The position numbers and the translations under genes are program-made. From Sphingomonas arvum (GTDB lineage: Bacteria; Pseudomonadota; Alphaproteobacteria; Sphingomonadales; Sphingomonadaceae): a stretch of 64,000 bases of DNA. Every line of letters starts with the position of its first letter. The first letter of the stretch is position 1. The notes under the pieces were generated by a model. That model was not told the origin of the DNA. It did no database searches and saw only the letters and a list, made by a program, of their open reading frames with translations. Shown here piece by piece: positions 54,799 through 63,766 of this stretch. The DNA lies in the NCBI RefSeq assembly GCF_026013565.1, contig NZ_JAPDOB010000001.1:620001-684000 (forward strand), read 5' to 3'.

Positions 54799-55859
54799 AT
54801 GATTACACGCCGGAGCTTCGTCGGCGGCGCCGTGGCGGCGTCGCTCGGTTCGATGGTCGCTGCTCGCGTGCCCGGCTCCGACGCCGTCCGCGATGCCGTC
54901 AATTCGCCGCCGAGCACGACTTCAGCGGGCTCGTGGCGCTTGGGCGCGGCGGACTGGTGGCGTGGCACCACCCGTCCGGCCTGGCCGACCGTGCGGCGCG
55001 CCAGCCGATCACGTCGGCCACGACCTTCCGCATCGGCTCAGTGTCTAAGTGGTTGACCAGCGTTGCCGTCCTGCGCCTGGCCGAGCGGAGGCGCCTATCG
55101 CTTGATGCGCCGATCCGCACCTGGTTGCCGGAGCTGACCGGCGAGTTCGGGGATGTGGCGCTGGTCCGGCTGCTGTCGAACAGCAGCGGGATTCCCGATC
55201 TTGTCACGCAGGCGATCGGCGACGATCCTGGCCTTCGCTCCTCTACCGCCGGCTCGGCCGAGATCCTTCGGCGGTTCGCGAGCGGCAAGCTGATCTTCGC
55301 GCCGGGCAGCAGGTTCGACTACGCCTTCCACAACTGGGTGCTGGTCCATGCGATTGTGGAGCGGACCACGGGGCAGCCGTTCGAACGGGCGCTGGAGCAG
55401 CTGGTGTTCGCTCCGGCTGGATTGCGCCGTGCGGGCTTCGTCGACAACCTCACGCCGAACGCGCCGGGTCTCGCGCTGGCCTATTCAGCGGATGGGCGGG
55501 AGAAGATCAGCCCGGTGCCCCCGTTCGGTGGCGCGAGCGGCAACATTCATCTGGACGCAGCCGGCCTGATCCGTGCCGGGCATGCGATCTTCGCCACGGA
55601 CGAGTTGCTCTCGCGCGAATCGCGGGCGAACCTGACCCGGGTGCTGATGCCTGCCGATGAATATGCACTCGGCGGGCGGGTGCATGAGATCGGCGGTCGC
55701 CGGGTAGCGTGGGAAACCGGCAAGGTGCAGGGTTACCGAACGCACCTTGCGCACGACCTGGGGCAGAGCCGGTCGGTGGTGGTGCTCAACAATACGGACA
55801 TGGAGCAGTCCGTCATCTCCGCCTTCGTGGAGCGGCTGATCGGCCTTAGCTGGAGCTAA
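54799..55859 (+). pseudogene. Frameshifted Tat-exported serine hydrolase (beta-lactamase-like)
   Basis: ATG at 54799 opens a Tat signal (MITRRSFVGGAVAASLGSM) in one frame. From about 54890-54910 the coding sense moves to another frame and continues as AEHDFSGLVALGRGGLVAW, then GSVSKWLTSVAVLRL with the SxxK catalytic pair, YAFHNW and a complete C-terminal half to 55857-55859. The two halves do not share a frame, so the gene needs a correction of one base. The single shift and full-length remainder point to a recent mutation or sequencing error rather than old decay. The stop is shared with the convergent purB (CTAA). Confidence 0.75.
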
Positions 55860-57178
55860 GCGCGGCCGAACACGCGGCGGAAGATCGTGTCGATGTGCTT
55901 GAAATGGTAATGGAGGTCGAAGCTCGCTTCGAGCTGCTCGGGGCTTAGCGCCGCGGCGACGTCCGTGTCGGCCTTTAGCAGGTCGAGCAGCGACAGGCGG
56001 CCGTCCGACTCCCAGACCTTCATGGCGTTCCGCTGGACCAGTGCATAGGAGTCCTCGCGGCTGAGGCCGGCTTGGGTCAGCGCCAGCAGCACGCGCTGCG
56101 AGTGGACCAGGCCGCCCATGCGGTCGAGGTTCTTCTGCATGCGCTCGGGGTAGACGAGCAGCTTGTCGATGACGCCGGTCAGCCTCGCCAGCGCGAAGTC
56201 CAGCGTGATAGTTGCGTCGGGGCCGATGAAGCGTTCGACGGACGAGTGGCTGATGTCGCGCTCGTGCCAGAGAGCGACGTTCTCCAGCGCGGGGACGACG
56301 GCGCTGCGGACCAGGCGGGCCAGACCGGTCAGGTTCTCGGTCAGGACCGGGTTGCGCTTGTGGGGCATGGCCGAGCTGCCCTTCTGCCCGGGCGAGAAAT
56401 ACTCCTCGGCCTCCAGCACTTCGGTGCGCTGGAGATGGCGGACCTCGGTCGCCAGCCGCTCGATCGATGAGGCGATCACGCCGAGCGTAGCGAAGAACAT
56501 GGCGTGCCGGTCGCGCGGGATGACCTGGGTCGAGGTCGGCTCCGGCGTGAGGCCGAGGCGCGCCGCCACATGCTCTTCAACCCGCGGGTCGATGTTGGCG
56601 AAGGTGCCGACCGCGCCGGAGATGGCGCAGGTGGCGATGTCGGCGCGGGCGGCTTCGAGCCGGGCCTTGTTGCGGGCGAACTCGGCATGTGCCTGGGCGA
56701 GCTTCAATCCGAAGGTGACCGGTTCGGCATGGATGCCGTGGCTGCGGCCAATGGTCGGCGTCAGCTTGTGCTCGAACGCGCGCCGCTCGAGCACCTTTAG
56801 CAGTTCATCCAGGTCGGCGAGCAGGATGTCCGCCGCCTGGGTCAGCTGCACGGCCAGCGCGGTGTCCAGCACGTCCGAGCTGGTCATGCCCTGGTGAAGA
56901 TAGCGCTTCTCCGGCCCCAGCCGCTCACCGATCCAGGTCAGGAAGGCGATCACGTCATGCTTGGTGACCGCCTCGATCGCGTCGATGGCCGGCACGTCGA
57001 CCGGATTGATGAGCCCGCGGCGGTGCGCCTCGACGATCCTGGCGGCGTCCTCGGCCGGGATCATCCCGATCTCGCCCATCGCCTCGGCGGCGAAGACCTC
57101 GATGTCCCACCAGATGCGGAAGCGGTTCTCGGACTGCCAGATGGCAGTCATGGCGGGACGGGAATAGCGTGGGACCAT
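55856..57178 (-). CDS. purB: Adenylosuccinate lyase
   Basis: The protein has 440 residues. It cleaves adenylosuccinate and SAICAR in purine synthesis. The signature loop GSSAMPHKRNP is intact. The N-terminus MVPRYSRPAMTAIWQSENRF is typical of alphaproteobacterial PurB, which supports the start at 57178. His in GRSHGIHAEPVTFG and TSSDVLDTALAVQ are also as expected. Confidence 0.97.
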   Translation of the reverse strand: MVPRYSRPAMTAIWQSENRFRIWWDIEVFAAEAMGEIGMIPAEDAARIVEAHRRGLINPVDVPAIDAIEAVTKHDVIAFLTWIGERLGPEKRYLHQGMTSSDVLDTALAVQLTQAADILLADLDELLKVLERRAFEHKLTPTIGRSHGIHAEPVTFGLKLAQAHAEFARNKARLEAARADIATCAISGAVGTFANIDPRVEEHVAARLGLTPEPTSTQVIPRDRHAMFFATLGVIASSIERLATEVRHLQRTEVLEAEEYFSPGQKGSSAMPHKRNPVLTENLTGLARLVRSAVVPALENVALWHERDISHSSVERFIGPDATITLDFALARLTGVIDKLLVYPERMQKNLDRMGGLVHSQRVLLALTQAGLSREDSYALVQRNAMKVWESDGRLSLLDLLKADTDVAAALSPEQLEASFDLHYHFKHIDTIFRRVFGRA

Positions 57179-57204
57179 GGCCGCGGCCGGTAGCAGCCGC
57201 GGCC
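57179..57204. repeat. GC-rich perfect inverted repeat beside the purB start
   Basis: GGCCGCGGC (57179-57187) and GCCGCGGCC (57196-57204) are exact reverse complements around an 8-base loop. The repeat abuts the purB start on the minus strand and lies 17 bases past the SDR stop. It could terminate the upstream SDR transcript or influence purB translation; no U tract is present. Confidence 0.5.
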
Positions 57205-57220
57205 AGAAGCGGCAATTCGG

Positions 57221-58210
57221 TTACGGGTTGCCGGACCCGCCGTGGGCGCCGAACACAGTGCCGGTGGAGTAGCTGCTCTCGTCGGAGGCGAGGGTGACGT
57301 ACAGCGAGGCCAGCTCGGCCGGCTGGCCGGCGCGGCCGAGCGGCGTATCCTGCCCGAACTCACCCATCTTGCCCGGCAGCTGCCCGCCGGCGACCTGTAG
57401 CGGCGTCCAGATCGGCCCTGGCGCGACGCCGTTCACGCGGATGCCGCGCTTGGCCATCTGCTTGGCGAGCCCCTTGGTGAAGATCAGCAGCGCGCCCTTG
57501 GTCGAGGCATAGTCGAGCAGCTCTTCGCCCGGATCATAGGAGTTCACCGACAGCGTGTTGATGATGACGGCGCCCGGCTTGAGCAGCGGGATGGCGGCCT
57601 TGCTGATGCGGAAGGTTGCATAGATATTTGTCTTGAAGGTGCGGTCGAATTGCTCGTCCGTGACGTCGAGAATGCTTTCCTCGCTCTGCTGGTAGGCGGC
57701 GTTGTTGACGACGATGTCGAGCCCGCCGAGCTGTTGCGCGGCCTGGCGTGGCAAGTTCTCGCAGAAGGCGCGCTCCTGCAGGTCCCCGGGAATCGCCACG
57801 GCCTTGCGGCCGGCCTGGCGGATCAGGTCGACGACCTCACGCGCGTCGGGCTCCTCCGTCGGGAAGTAGTTGATGGCGACGTCGGCACCCTCGCGAGCGA
57901 AGGCGATGGCGGCCGCCCGGCCGATGCCGCTGTCGCCCCCGGTTAGCAGCGCCTTGCGTCCGGCCAATCGGCCCGAGCCCTTGTAGCTGCGTTCGCCATG
58001 GTCAGGTCGCGGGTTCATGTCGCGGGCCAGCGCCGGCCAGGGCTGGCGCTGCTCGGGGAATGGCTCTGAACGGTACTTGGTCTGAGGGTCGGTCAAGGGC
58101 ACGGGGCGGCCTCCGGCGGAGCGGGTCTGGGCCAAGGCTGGGGCGGCCGTGACCAGCGTTCCAACGGCGGCGGCGCCAAGGACGTCGCGGCGGGTGGTAG
58201 GAAAGGTCAT
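57221..58210 (-). CDS. Exported short-chain dehydrogenase (Tat signal)
   Basis: The protein has 329 residues. A twin-arginine signal, TTRRDVLGAAAVGTLVTAAP, occupies the N-terminus, so the enzyme is exported folded with cofactor. The SDR core starts near residue 85: LLTGGDSGIGRAAAIAFARE, NNAAYQQSEESI, Ser in TLSVNSYDPG and Tyr/Lys in DYASTKGALLIF. The 50 residues between signal and core (PFPEQRQPWPALARDMNPRP) match YghA-type SDRs. Periplasmic use of NAD(P) is unusual. Confidence 0.88.
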   Translation of the reverse strand: MTFPTTRRDVLGAAAVGTLVTAAPALAQTRSAGGRPVPLTDPQTKYRSEPFPEQRQPWPALARDMNPRPDHGERSYKGSGRLAGRKALLTGGDSGIGRAAAIAFAREGADVAINYFPTEEPDAREVVDLIRQAGRKAVAIPGDLQERAFCENLPRQAAQQLGGLDIVVNNAAYQQSEESILDVTDEQFDRTFKTNIYATFRISKAAIPLLKPGAVIINTLSVNSYDPGEELLDYASTKGALLIFTKGLAKQMAKRGIRVNGVAPGPIWTPLQVAGGQLPGKMGEFGQDTPLGRAGQPAELASLYVTLASDESSYSTGTVFGAHGGSGNP

Positions 58211-58295
58211 GGCGGGGCACTCGGCGGGCGGAAGCTATCTGAACCGCCCGGCGGCACCCCGGTTCAAATCGTTTCGGCCCCCCCGCCGCTAGAGA

Positions 58296-58976
58296 TTACA
58301 ACAGGCCCTGGGCACGCAGGCTGACGCGGCCGCGGGCGCCGACGATCACATGGTCGTGCACGGTAACTTTCATGTGTCGTCCGGCGTCCACCAGGTCGCG
58401 GGTCAGGCGGATGTCGGCCTGACTTGGGGTCGGGTCGCCGCTCGGGTGATTGTGGACGATGATGATGGCGCTGGCGCCGAGCGTGATGGCGCGGGCCATC
58501 ACCTCGCGCACATGGACCGCTGCCTCGTCAACCGAGCCACGCCACATCGCCTCGTTCGACAAGAGCATGTTCTTGCCATTGAGGAACAACACCCGGACCT
58601 GCTCGACCAATTCGTGGGCCATGGTGGCATGGAGGTAATCGCCAAGCGCGTCCCAGCTGGACAGCACGGGGCGTTCCTCCATCTTTGTTTCAAGCAGGCG
58701 TTCGGCCGTTGCCCGGGCGATCGCCAACGCGCCGACGACCGGTTCGGACAGGCCCTCGCGAAGCAGGACCTCGGGCGGGGTGCCGAGCAGCCGGCCTATC
58801 CCGCCGTAGGTCGCAAGCAGCTCCTTCGCCTTCTTCTTCGTGTCGACCCGGGGCAGCCCAGTTGTCAGCAGATATTCAACCAGCTCGTGGTCAAGCAGCG
58901 TGTCGCCGCCTCCCTGCAGCAGGCGTTCGCGGAGGCGGCCGCGGTGGCCTTGAGTGTCGTCCGGCTTGTCGCCCAT
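58296..58976 (-). CDS. radC: RadC family protein (JAB1/MPN domain)
   Basis: The protein has 226 residues. The C-terminal MPN+ domain has the metal motif HNHPSGDPTPSQADI (EX(n)HxHx(7)SxxD), with Glu in GSVDEAAVHVRE. A helix-hairpin-helix-like N-terminal part contains HRGRLRERLLQGGGDTLLDH. RadC family members are annotated in DNA repair, but the role is unproven. It is divergent from ydbH. Confidence 0.93.
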   Translation of the reverse strand: MGDKPDDTQGHRGRLRERLLQGGGDTLLDHELVEYLLTTGLPRVDTKKKAKELLATYGGIGRLLGTPPEVLLREGLSEPVVGALAIARATAERLLETKMEERPVLSSWDALGDYLHATMAHELVEQVRVLFLNGKNMLLSNEAMWRGSVDEAAVHVREVMARAITLGASAIIIVHNHPSGDPTPSQADIRLTRDLVDAGRHMKVTVHDHVIVGARGRVSLRAQGLL

Positions 58977-59087
58977 GTGCCACAGGTTAGGCGGGAAGCT
59001 CCTGACTGTGCAATGAAGATCGTGCCGCTCGCGGAACGGGTGGCGGGCAGCAAGGTTCTTGAGCGACGAATGAGTGAAGCGGACTGA

Positions 59088-62000
59088 ATGAGCGAACGTC
59101 CGGACCAGCAGGAGCGGCCGGAGGAGGTGGTGGTCGTCCGGCGTCGCCGTTGGCCGCGCCTGCTCGGCTTTGCCTTGCTTGGACTGCTTGGGTTGCTGCT
59201 GATCGCGGTTGGGGTAGTGTGGACGCAGCGGCGTCCGATTGCGTCCGACATCCTGCGGCGGGAGATGACCCGGCGTGGCGTTCAGGCGAGCTACAAGCTC
59301 GACCGCGTTGGTCTTCGGACGCAGCAGATCAGCAACCTCGTCATCGGTGATCCGCGCAGGCCGGACCTGACCGCCCGACTGGCGCAGGTACAGATGCGAA
59401 TCCGGCTGAACGGTCGGGTGGAGATCTTCCGCGTGGTGGCGCGCGGGGTCCGGCTGAACGGGCGGTTCGTCAACGGCAAGGTCAGCTGGGGCCAGATCGA
59501 CAAGCTGCTGCCACCGCCGTCGGGCAAGCCCTTCCAGCTACCGGACATTTCTGTGGACGTGGCGGATACGTCGATTGCGCTGGCGACCCCGTTCGGGCCG
59601 CTTGGTATAGCTCTGGAGGGCTCTGGTAACCTGACCGGCGGCTTTCGCGGACGGTTGGCGGCGGCAAGCCCGGGGCTCGATCCGGGACGTTGCACGCTGG
59701 ACGGGATGCGCGCAACGGTGGCGGTGGCGGTGAACGCGCGCCGGCCGAAGGTCAGCGGCCCACTGTCGGCTACGCGCCTGTCGTGCCCGGCCAGCAACCT
59801 GGCGGTCGGCCAGCCGCGCTTCGACCTGGACGTGGCGTTCACAGAGGCGCTTGACCGGTTCATTGGCAAGTCGCGGATGAGCGCGTCCGGCATCACTGCC
59901 GGAGTCAACGCGCTGGCCGGGATCAACGGGGAAGTGAGCTTCGCGGGAAACCCGACCCGGGCGCTCGGCAAGGTGCGGCTGGCGGCGAGTGGCGCGCGGC
60001 TTGCGCAGATCACCGCTGACCGGACCCGCCTCAACGGCAGCTATCTGCTGAACGCGTCCAAAGGCGAGATCACCCTCGTGTCGGACTATGCGGCGCAAGG
60101 CGTCGCGCTGGCGCCTGCCATCACTGCCGGGCTGACCGGAGCGTTGAACGGGGCCAAGGAAACGCCAGTCGAACCGCTGGCGGCCGCCCTACGGCAGGCA
60201 GTGGGCGATGCTACCCGCAGCATGGCGGCGCAAGGATCGCTGCGGCTGGTCAATTTCGCTGGCGGGGGCGCGGTACGGGTCGAGACCGCCAATGTTCGAA
60301 GTGCCAGCGGCGCGCGCATCCAGGTCGGCGGCGGTGACGGGATCACTTATTACTGGCCGAGCGGGCGGTTGCGGATCGACGGCAACATCGCGACGGAAGG
60401 CGGCGGCCTGCCGACGGCGCGGGTGGCGCTGAGTCAGCCTCGCAACGGTGCGCCCGTGAGTGGCCGGGCGGAGATCGCACCTTACGCCGCGGGTGGCGCC
60501 CGGCTGGCGCTGGCGCCGATCCGCTTTGCGGCGCAGCGCAATGGCGGCACTGCGATCGACACGGTGGTCGTACTAGACGGGCCGCTCTCGGGCGGCGCGG
60601 TGCGCGGCCTTCGGGTACCGGTTAACGGCAGCTTCGGGCCAAACGGTGCCCTGGAGTTCGGACGAGGCTGCACGCCGGTGAGCTTCGCATCGCTGCAGCT
60701 CGGCGCACTGCAGCTTGGGCGCAACAGCATCCCCGTATGCGCGCTGGGCCGGGCGATCATCACCCGGCAGAGCAATGGCGAGATCGCCCTCCGAGCATTC
60801 GCCAATCGGCTGGCGCTAGCCGGTCGCCTCGGGAACTCGCCGTTCGCCCTGCAAGCGGCACGCGTGGCGATGACGGGGTCGCAGAACTTCGACCTCGATC
60901 AGCTGGCACTACGCATGGGTGATCCCGCCGCACCCATCCGGCTGAATGCCGCCGACCTCAAGGGTAGTTTCGGGGGCAGCGGGATCAGCGGCACCTTCGC
61001 GGGCGCAGACGGCGTGATCGGCCGAGTACCGATCCGCATGACGGAGATGGGTGGCAATTGGCTGTTCTATAAGAGCCGCCTGACGGTGAACGGCGCGCTG
61101 ACCGCCAACGACATTGGGGCTGACCCGCCGCGCTTCTACGCACTGCACAGCAACGATGTGCGGTTCACCCTGGCCGACAACCTGATCACGGCTACTGGCA
61201 CCCTGCGGCACCCGGGAACGGGCACGGCGGTGGCGGACGTCAACATCCGTCACCAGCTCTCGAACGGCGTTGGCGGGGCGCGGCTGGACGTGCCCGGCAT
61301 CCGCTTCGCCGTCGGCGGGCTGCAGCCCGAGCAGCTGACCCGCTTGTCGGAAGGGGTGGTCGCGCTGGTCAACGGCACGGTCACGGGGCAGGGCCGAATC
61401 AACTGGAGCGGCAGCGGGCCGGTGACCTCGACCGGCGAGTTCTCGACCGACAACATGGACCTCGCGGCCGCCTTTGGCCCGGTGACTGGGCTCAAGGGCA
61501 CGATCCGCTTCTCCGACCTGCTCGGGCTAGAGACCGCGCCCGGTCAGACCCTGTCGATCGCGCAGCTCAACCCGGGCATCGTGGTGGAGAATGGTACGGT
61601 CCGCTACCAGTTGCTGTCGGGCCAGTTGATCAAGATCGAGGAAGGGCGCTGGCCCTTCATGGGCGGCGAGCTGATCCTCCAGGAGACGGTGCTCAACGTC
61701 GGCCGGCCGAGCCCCAAGCGGCTGACCTTCCGCGTGGTCGGGCTTGATGCCAACCAGTTCGTGCAGAGCTTCGGGTTCAAGGAGATCGGCGCCGAGGGCG
61801 TGTTCGACGGCGTGCTGCCGATGATCTTCGATGAGAATGGCGGCCGGATCGTCGGCGGGCGGCTCGATTCGCGACTGCCCGGCGGGCGGCTGACCTACAA
61901 TGGGGTGATCAACAAGGCGAACCTCGGCACGGCCGGCAACCTCGCGTTCGAGGCGCTCCGCGACCTGCGTTTCCGGTCGATGATCATCCGCCTGGACGGC

Positions 62001-62309
62001 GACTTGGCCGGGGAGTTCGGCACCAGGCTGACGATCGATGGCGTGGCGCTGGCGGGCACCACGCGGACCCAGCGGTTCATCCGCGGCGTGTTCAACGTGC
62101 CGCTCAAGTTCAATGTCAGCATTCGTGGGCCGTTCCGCGCGCTGATCGCCACCGCCAAGTCGATGCGCGACCCGCGATCGCTCATCTCCACCACCTTCGA
62201 GATCCCGCTCGACGGCGTGCCGGGAATCACCTCCGAGGTGCGCCGGCGGGAAGAAGACACCACCCAAACCCAGACCCCCGTCGACGAGACGGTCACCCCA
62301 GCGAGGTAG
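59088..62309 (+). CDS. ydbH: YdbH-family AsmA-like protein (intermembrane phospholipid transport)
   Basis: The protein has 1073 residues. One N-terminal transmembrane helix lies at about residues 18-42 (GFALLGLLGLLLIAVGVVW). The rest is a long, repetitive beta-rich region with many Gly/Asn-containing strands, as in AsmA-like proteins that form hydrophobic grooves across the periplasm. In E. coli YdbH acts with YnbE in outer-membrane lipid homeostasis, redundantly with TamB and YhdP. The C-terminal portion (about 700-1040, including IRFSDLLGLETAPGQTLS) matches the YdbH/dicarboxylate transport domain. Confidence 0.9.
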   Translation: MSERPDQQERPEEVVVVRRRRWPRLLGFALLGLLGLLLIAVGVVWTQRRPIASDILRREMTRRGVQASYKLDRVGLRTQQISNLVIGDPRRPDLTARLAQVQMRIRLNGRVEIFRVVARGVRLNGRFVNGKVSWGQIDKLLPPPSGKPFQLPDISVDVADTSIALATPFGPLGIALEGSGNLTGGFRGRLAAASPGLDPGRCTLDGMRATVAVAVNARRPKVSGPLSATRLSCPASNLAVGQPRFDLDVAFTEALDRFIGKSRMSASGITAGVNALAGINGEVSFAGNPTRALGKVRLAASGARLAQITADRTRLNGSYLLNASKGEITLVSDYAAQGVALAPAITAGLTGALNGAKETPVEPLAAALRQAVGDATRSMAAQGSLRLVNFAGGGAVRVETANVRSASGARIQVGGGDGITYYWPSGRLRIDGNIATEGGGLPTARVALSQPRNGAPVSGRAEIAPYAAGGARLALAPIRFAAQRNGGTAIDTVVVLDGPLSGGAVRGLRVPVNGSFGPNGALEFGRGCTPVSFASLQLGALQLGRNSIPVCALGRAIITRQSNGEIALRAFANRLALAGRLGNSPFALQAARVAMTGSQNFDLDQLALRMGDPAAPIRLNAADLKGSFGGSGISGTFAGADGVIGRVPIRMTEMGGNWLFYKSRLTVNGALTANDIGADPPRFYALHSNDVRFTLADNLITATGTLRHPGTGTAVADVNIRHQLSNGVGGARLDVPGIRFAVGGLQPEQLTRLSEGVVALVNGTVTGQGRINWSGSGPVTSTGEFSTDNMDLAAAFGPVTGLKGTIRFSDLLGLETAPGQTLSIAQLNPGIVVENGTVRYQLLSGQLIKIEEGRWPFMGGELILQETVLNVGRPSPKRLTFRVVGLDANQFVQSFGFKEIGAEGVFDGVLPMIFDENGGRIVGGRLDSRLPGGRLTYNGVINKANLGTAGNLAFEALRDLRFRSMIIRLDGDLAGEFGTRLTIDGVALAGTTRTQRFIRGVFNVPLKFNVSIRGPFRALIATAKSMRDPRSLISTTFEIPLDGVPGITSEVRRREEDTTQTQTPVDETVTPAR

Positions 62310-62314
62310 CGCCC

Positions 62315-62566
62315 ATGAACTTGTCCCCAAGCCTGCTCGCGGCGGCCGTGCTGATCCCGGCCTGCACGGGCTGCATCAGCGTGAAGACGCCGGAGAAACC
62401 GATCGAGATCAATCTCAACGTCGCCATCCGTCAGGAAGTGCTGGTGCGGATGCAGCGCGACGTGGAGACGCTGATCAACCAGAACCCGGACGCGTTCCCG
62501 CAGGGGCAGCAGCCCGGCACACCCTCCACGACCACGCCGCCGCGAACGCCGGGTAGCAGTCGATGA
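62315..62566 (+). CDS. ynbE: YnbE-family outer-membrane lipoprotein
   Basis: The protein has 83 residues. The signal and lipobox are at residues 1-17 (LAAAVLIPACTGCISV), then VKTPEKPIEINLNVAIRQEVLV, the family core, and a Thr/Pro-rich tail. In E. coli YnbE lies in the outer membrane and binds the C-terminus of YdbH. The start 5 bases after ydbH, and the ATGA overlap with ydbL, agree with the conserved ydbH-ynbE-ydbL operon. Confidence 0.9.
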   Translation: MNLSPSLLAAAVLIPACTGCISVKTPEKPIEINLNVAIRQEVLVRMQRDVETLINQNPDAFPQGQQPGTPSTTTPPRTPGSSR

Positions 62567-62937
62567 GGCTGGCCGTGCTTGGGGCGGCCCTGGTGGCGGC
62601 GCCGCTGGCCGCTCAGGTCGGCCCGGCCGCGCTGCTGGAGGCGCGGGCGCAGGGCGTGGTCGGCGAGCGCTACGATGGTTATCTGGGCTATGCGCGCGAG
62701 CCGGGAAGCAATGCCGCGCGGGTCCAGACAGAGGCGGTGAACATCCGCCGCCGCGCGCTTTATTCGAGCTTCGCCAGCCGGCGCGGCGTCAGCCCGCAGG
62801 AAGTTGGGATCACGGCGGGCTGCACGCTGCTGGGGCGGGTGCAAGCGGGCGAGAGCTATATGCTGAGCGACGGAATGTGGCGGCGCCGCGCCGCGGGCGA
62901 GGAGGCGCCGGTACCGGACTATTGCACGGGCGGTTGA
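62563..62937 (+). CDS. ydbL: YdbL family (DUF1318) periplasmic protein
   Basis: The protein has 124 residues, with a signal peptide at residues 1-18. The core ARAQGVVGERYDGYLGYARE, then VNIRRRALYSSFASRRGVSPQEVG, is the DUF1318 pattern, in which the family's helical peptide is thought to modulate YdbH-YnbE. It ends with WRRRAAGEEAPVPDYC. The last 19 bases overlap the convergent gene. Confidence 0.9.
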   Translation: MRLAVLGAALVAAPLAAQVGPAALLEARAQGVVGERYDGYLGYAREPGSNAARVQTEAVNIRRRALYSSFASRRGVSPQEVGITAGCTLLGRVQAGESYMLSDGMWRRRAAGEEAPVPDYCTGG

Positions 62938-63593
62938 GGCTCGAACGACGATCGATATTCGGGCTTGAGCCGCGCCAGCATGGCGGCGGTGAGTGGCAGG
63001 CCAATCTCGTAGCTGCCCTCCGCATAGGGTCCGGCCACATAGGGGTCGGCGATGACCAGCACGCGGTCGAAGCGGCCGTTCTTGTTGCTGTCGGCCAGGA
63101 CGAGGCTAACGTCTTTGAGGGGCGGGCAGTCGCCGAACAGGTCGGAGCGCTTCACAGGCTCCTGACGCCGCTTGGTGCGCTCGCGATCGAGTAGGGTGCA
63201 GAAGGGCTGGCGGATGGCGCCGTCCCACCAGCCGGAGCGCTGCAGCAGCGTGTTCAGCGTCACCTCGCGGGCGAGCCGGCGGTCCCACAGGAGCGACTTG
63301 ATACCGGTGTTGCCGTGCGCGCCGCCCGTGAAGCTGTAGGTCAGCGAGGACAGCGACAGCAATCGCGTGCCCGCACCGGCGGTGGTCCAGCTCCGGTCGA
63401 AGGCATAAGGGAGCCGCGGATCCTGCCGCGCCATGACCGCGTAGCGGCGGCGCTGCTGCGCTGCATCGGTTCGAAACCGGCGGTCCAGGGCAGTCACGGC
63501 CGCGGCCTCTGTCGACCACTTGTACGAGAAGTCGAGGTACTTGTCCTTGCTCGCAATGGTGGTTGCGACGGCGGCGGCGAGCAGAAGCAGCAT
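62919..63593 (-). CDS. Exported DUF3298/DUF4163-type protein
   Basis: The protein has 224 residues. An N-terminal hydrophobic helix (LLLLAAAVATTIA) is followed by a PdaC/RsiV-like domain: YKWSTEAAAVTALDRRF near residue 24, SSLTYSFTGGAHGNTGIKSLL in the middle and DLFGDCPPL near residue 150. The region LVLADSNKNGRFDRVLVIADPY is characteristic. Relatives sense or bind envelope ligands. The short N-terminus lacks basic residues, so the true start may lie a little upstream (RYKKV precedes the ATG). Confidence 0.8.
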   Translation of the reverse strand: MLLLLAAAVATTIASKDKYLDFSYKWSTEAAAVTALDRRFRTDAAQQRRRYAVMARQDPRLPYAFDRSWTTAGAGTRLLSLSSLTYSFTGGAHGNTGIKSLLWDRRLAREVTLNTLLQRSGWWDGAIRQPFCTLLDRERTKRRQEPVKRSDLFGDCPPLKDVSLVLADSNKNGRFDRVLVIADPYVAGPYAEGSYEIGLPLTAAMLARLKPEYRSSFEPQPPVQ

Positions 63594-63766
63594 GACCTTC
63601 TTGTACCGGGCGATCGGTTCGGCAGCCAGTCCGCACGGTTGACCTGTGCGCCCTCGCTGCTAAAGGGGCGGCGCCTTGGCGGGCTTGTCGGCCGCCATGT
63701 TCCTTGCCTTACGCGACGTTTGCGCGACTTTTGCCGCGCCGCCGCGCACATGAGGGAGACGGGGTC

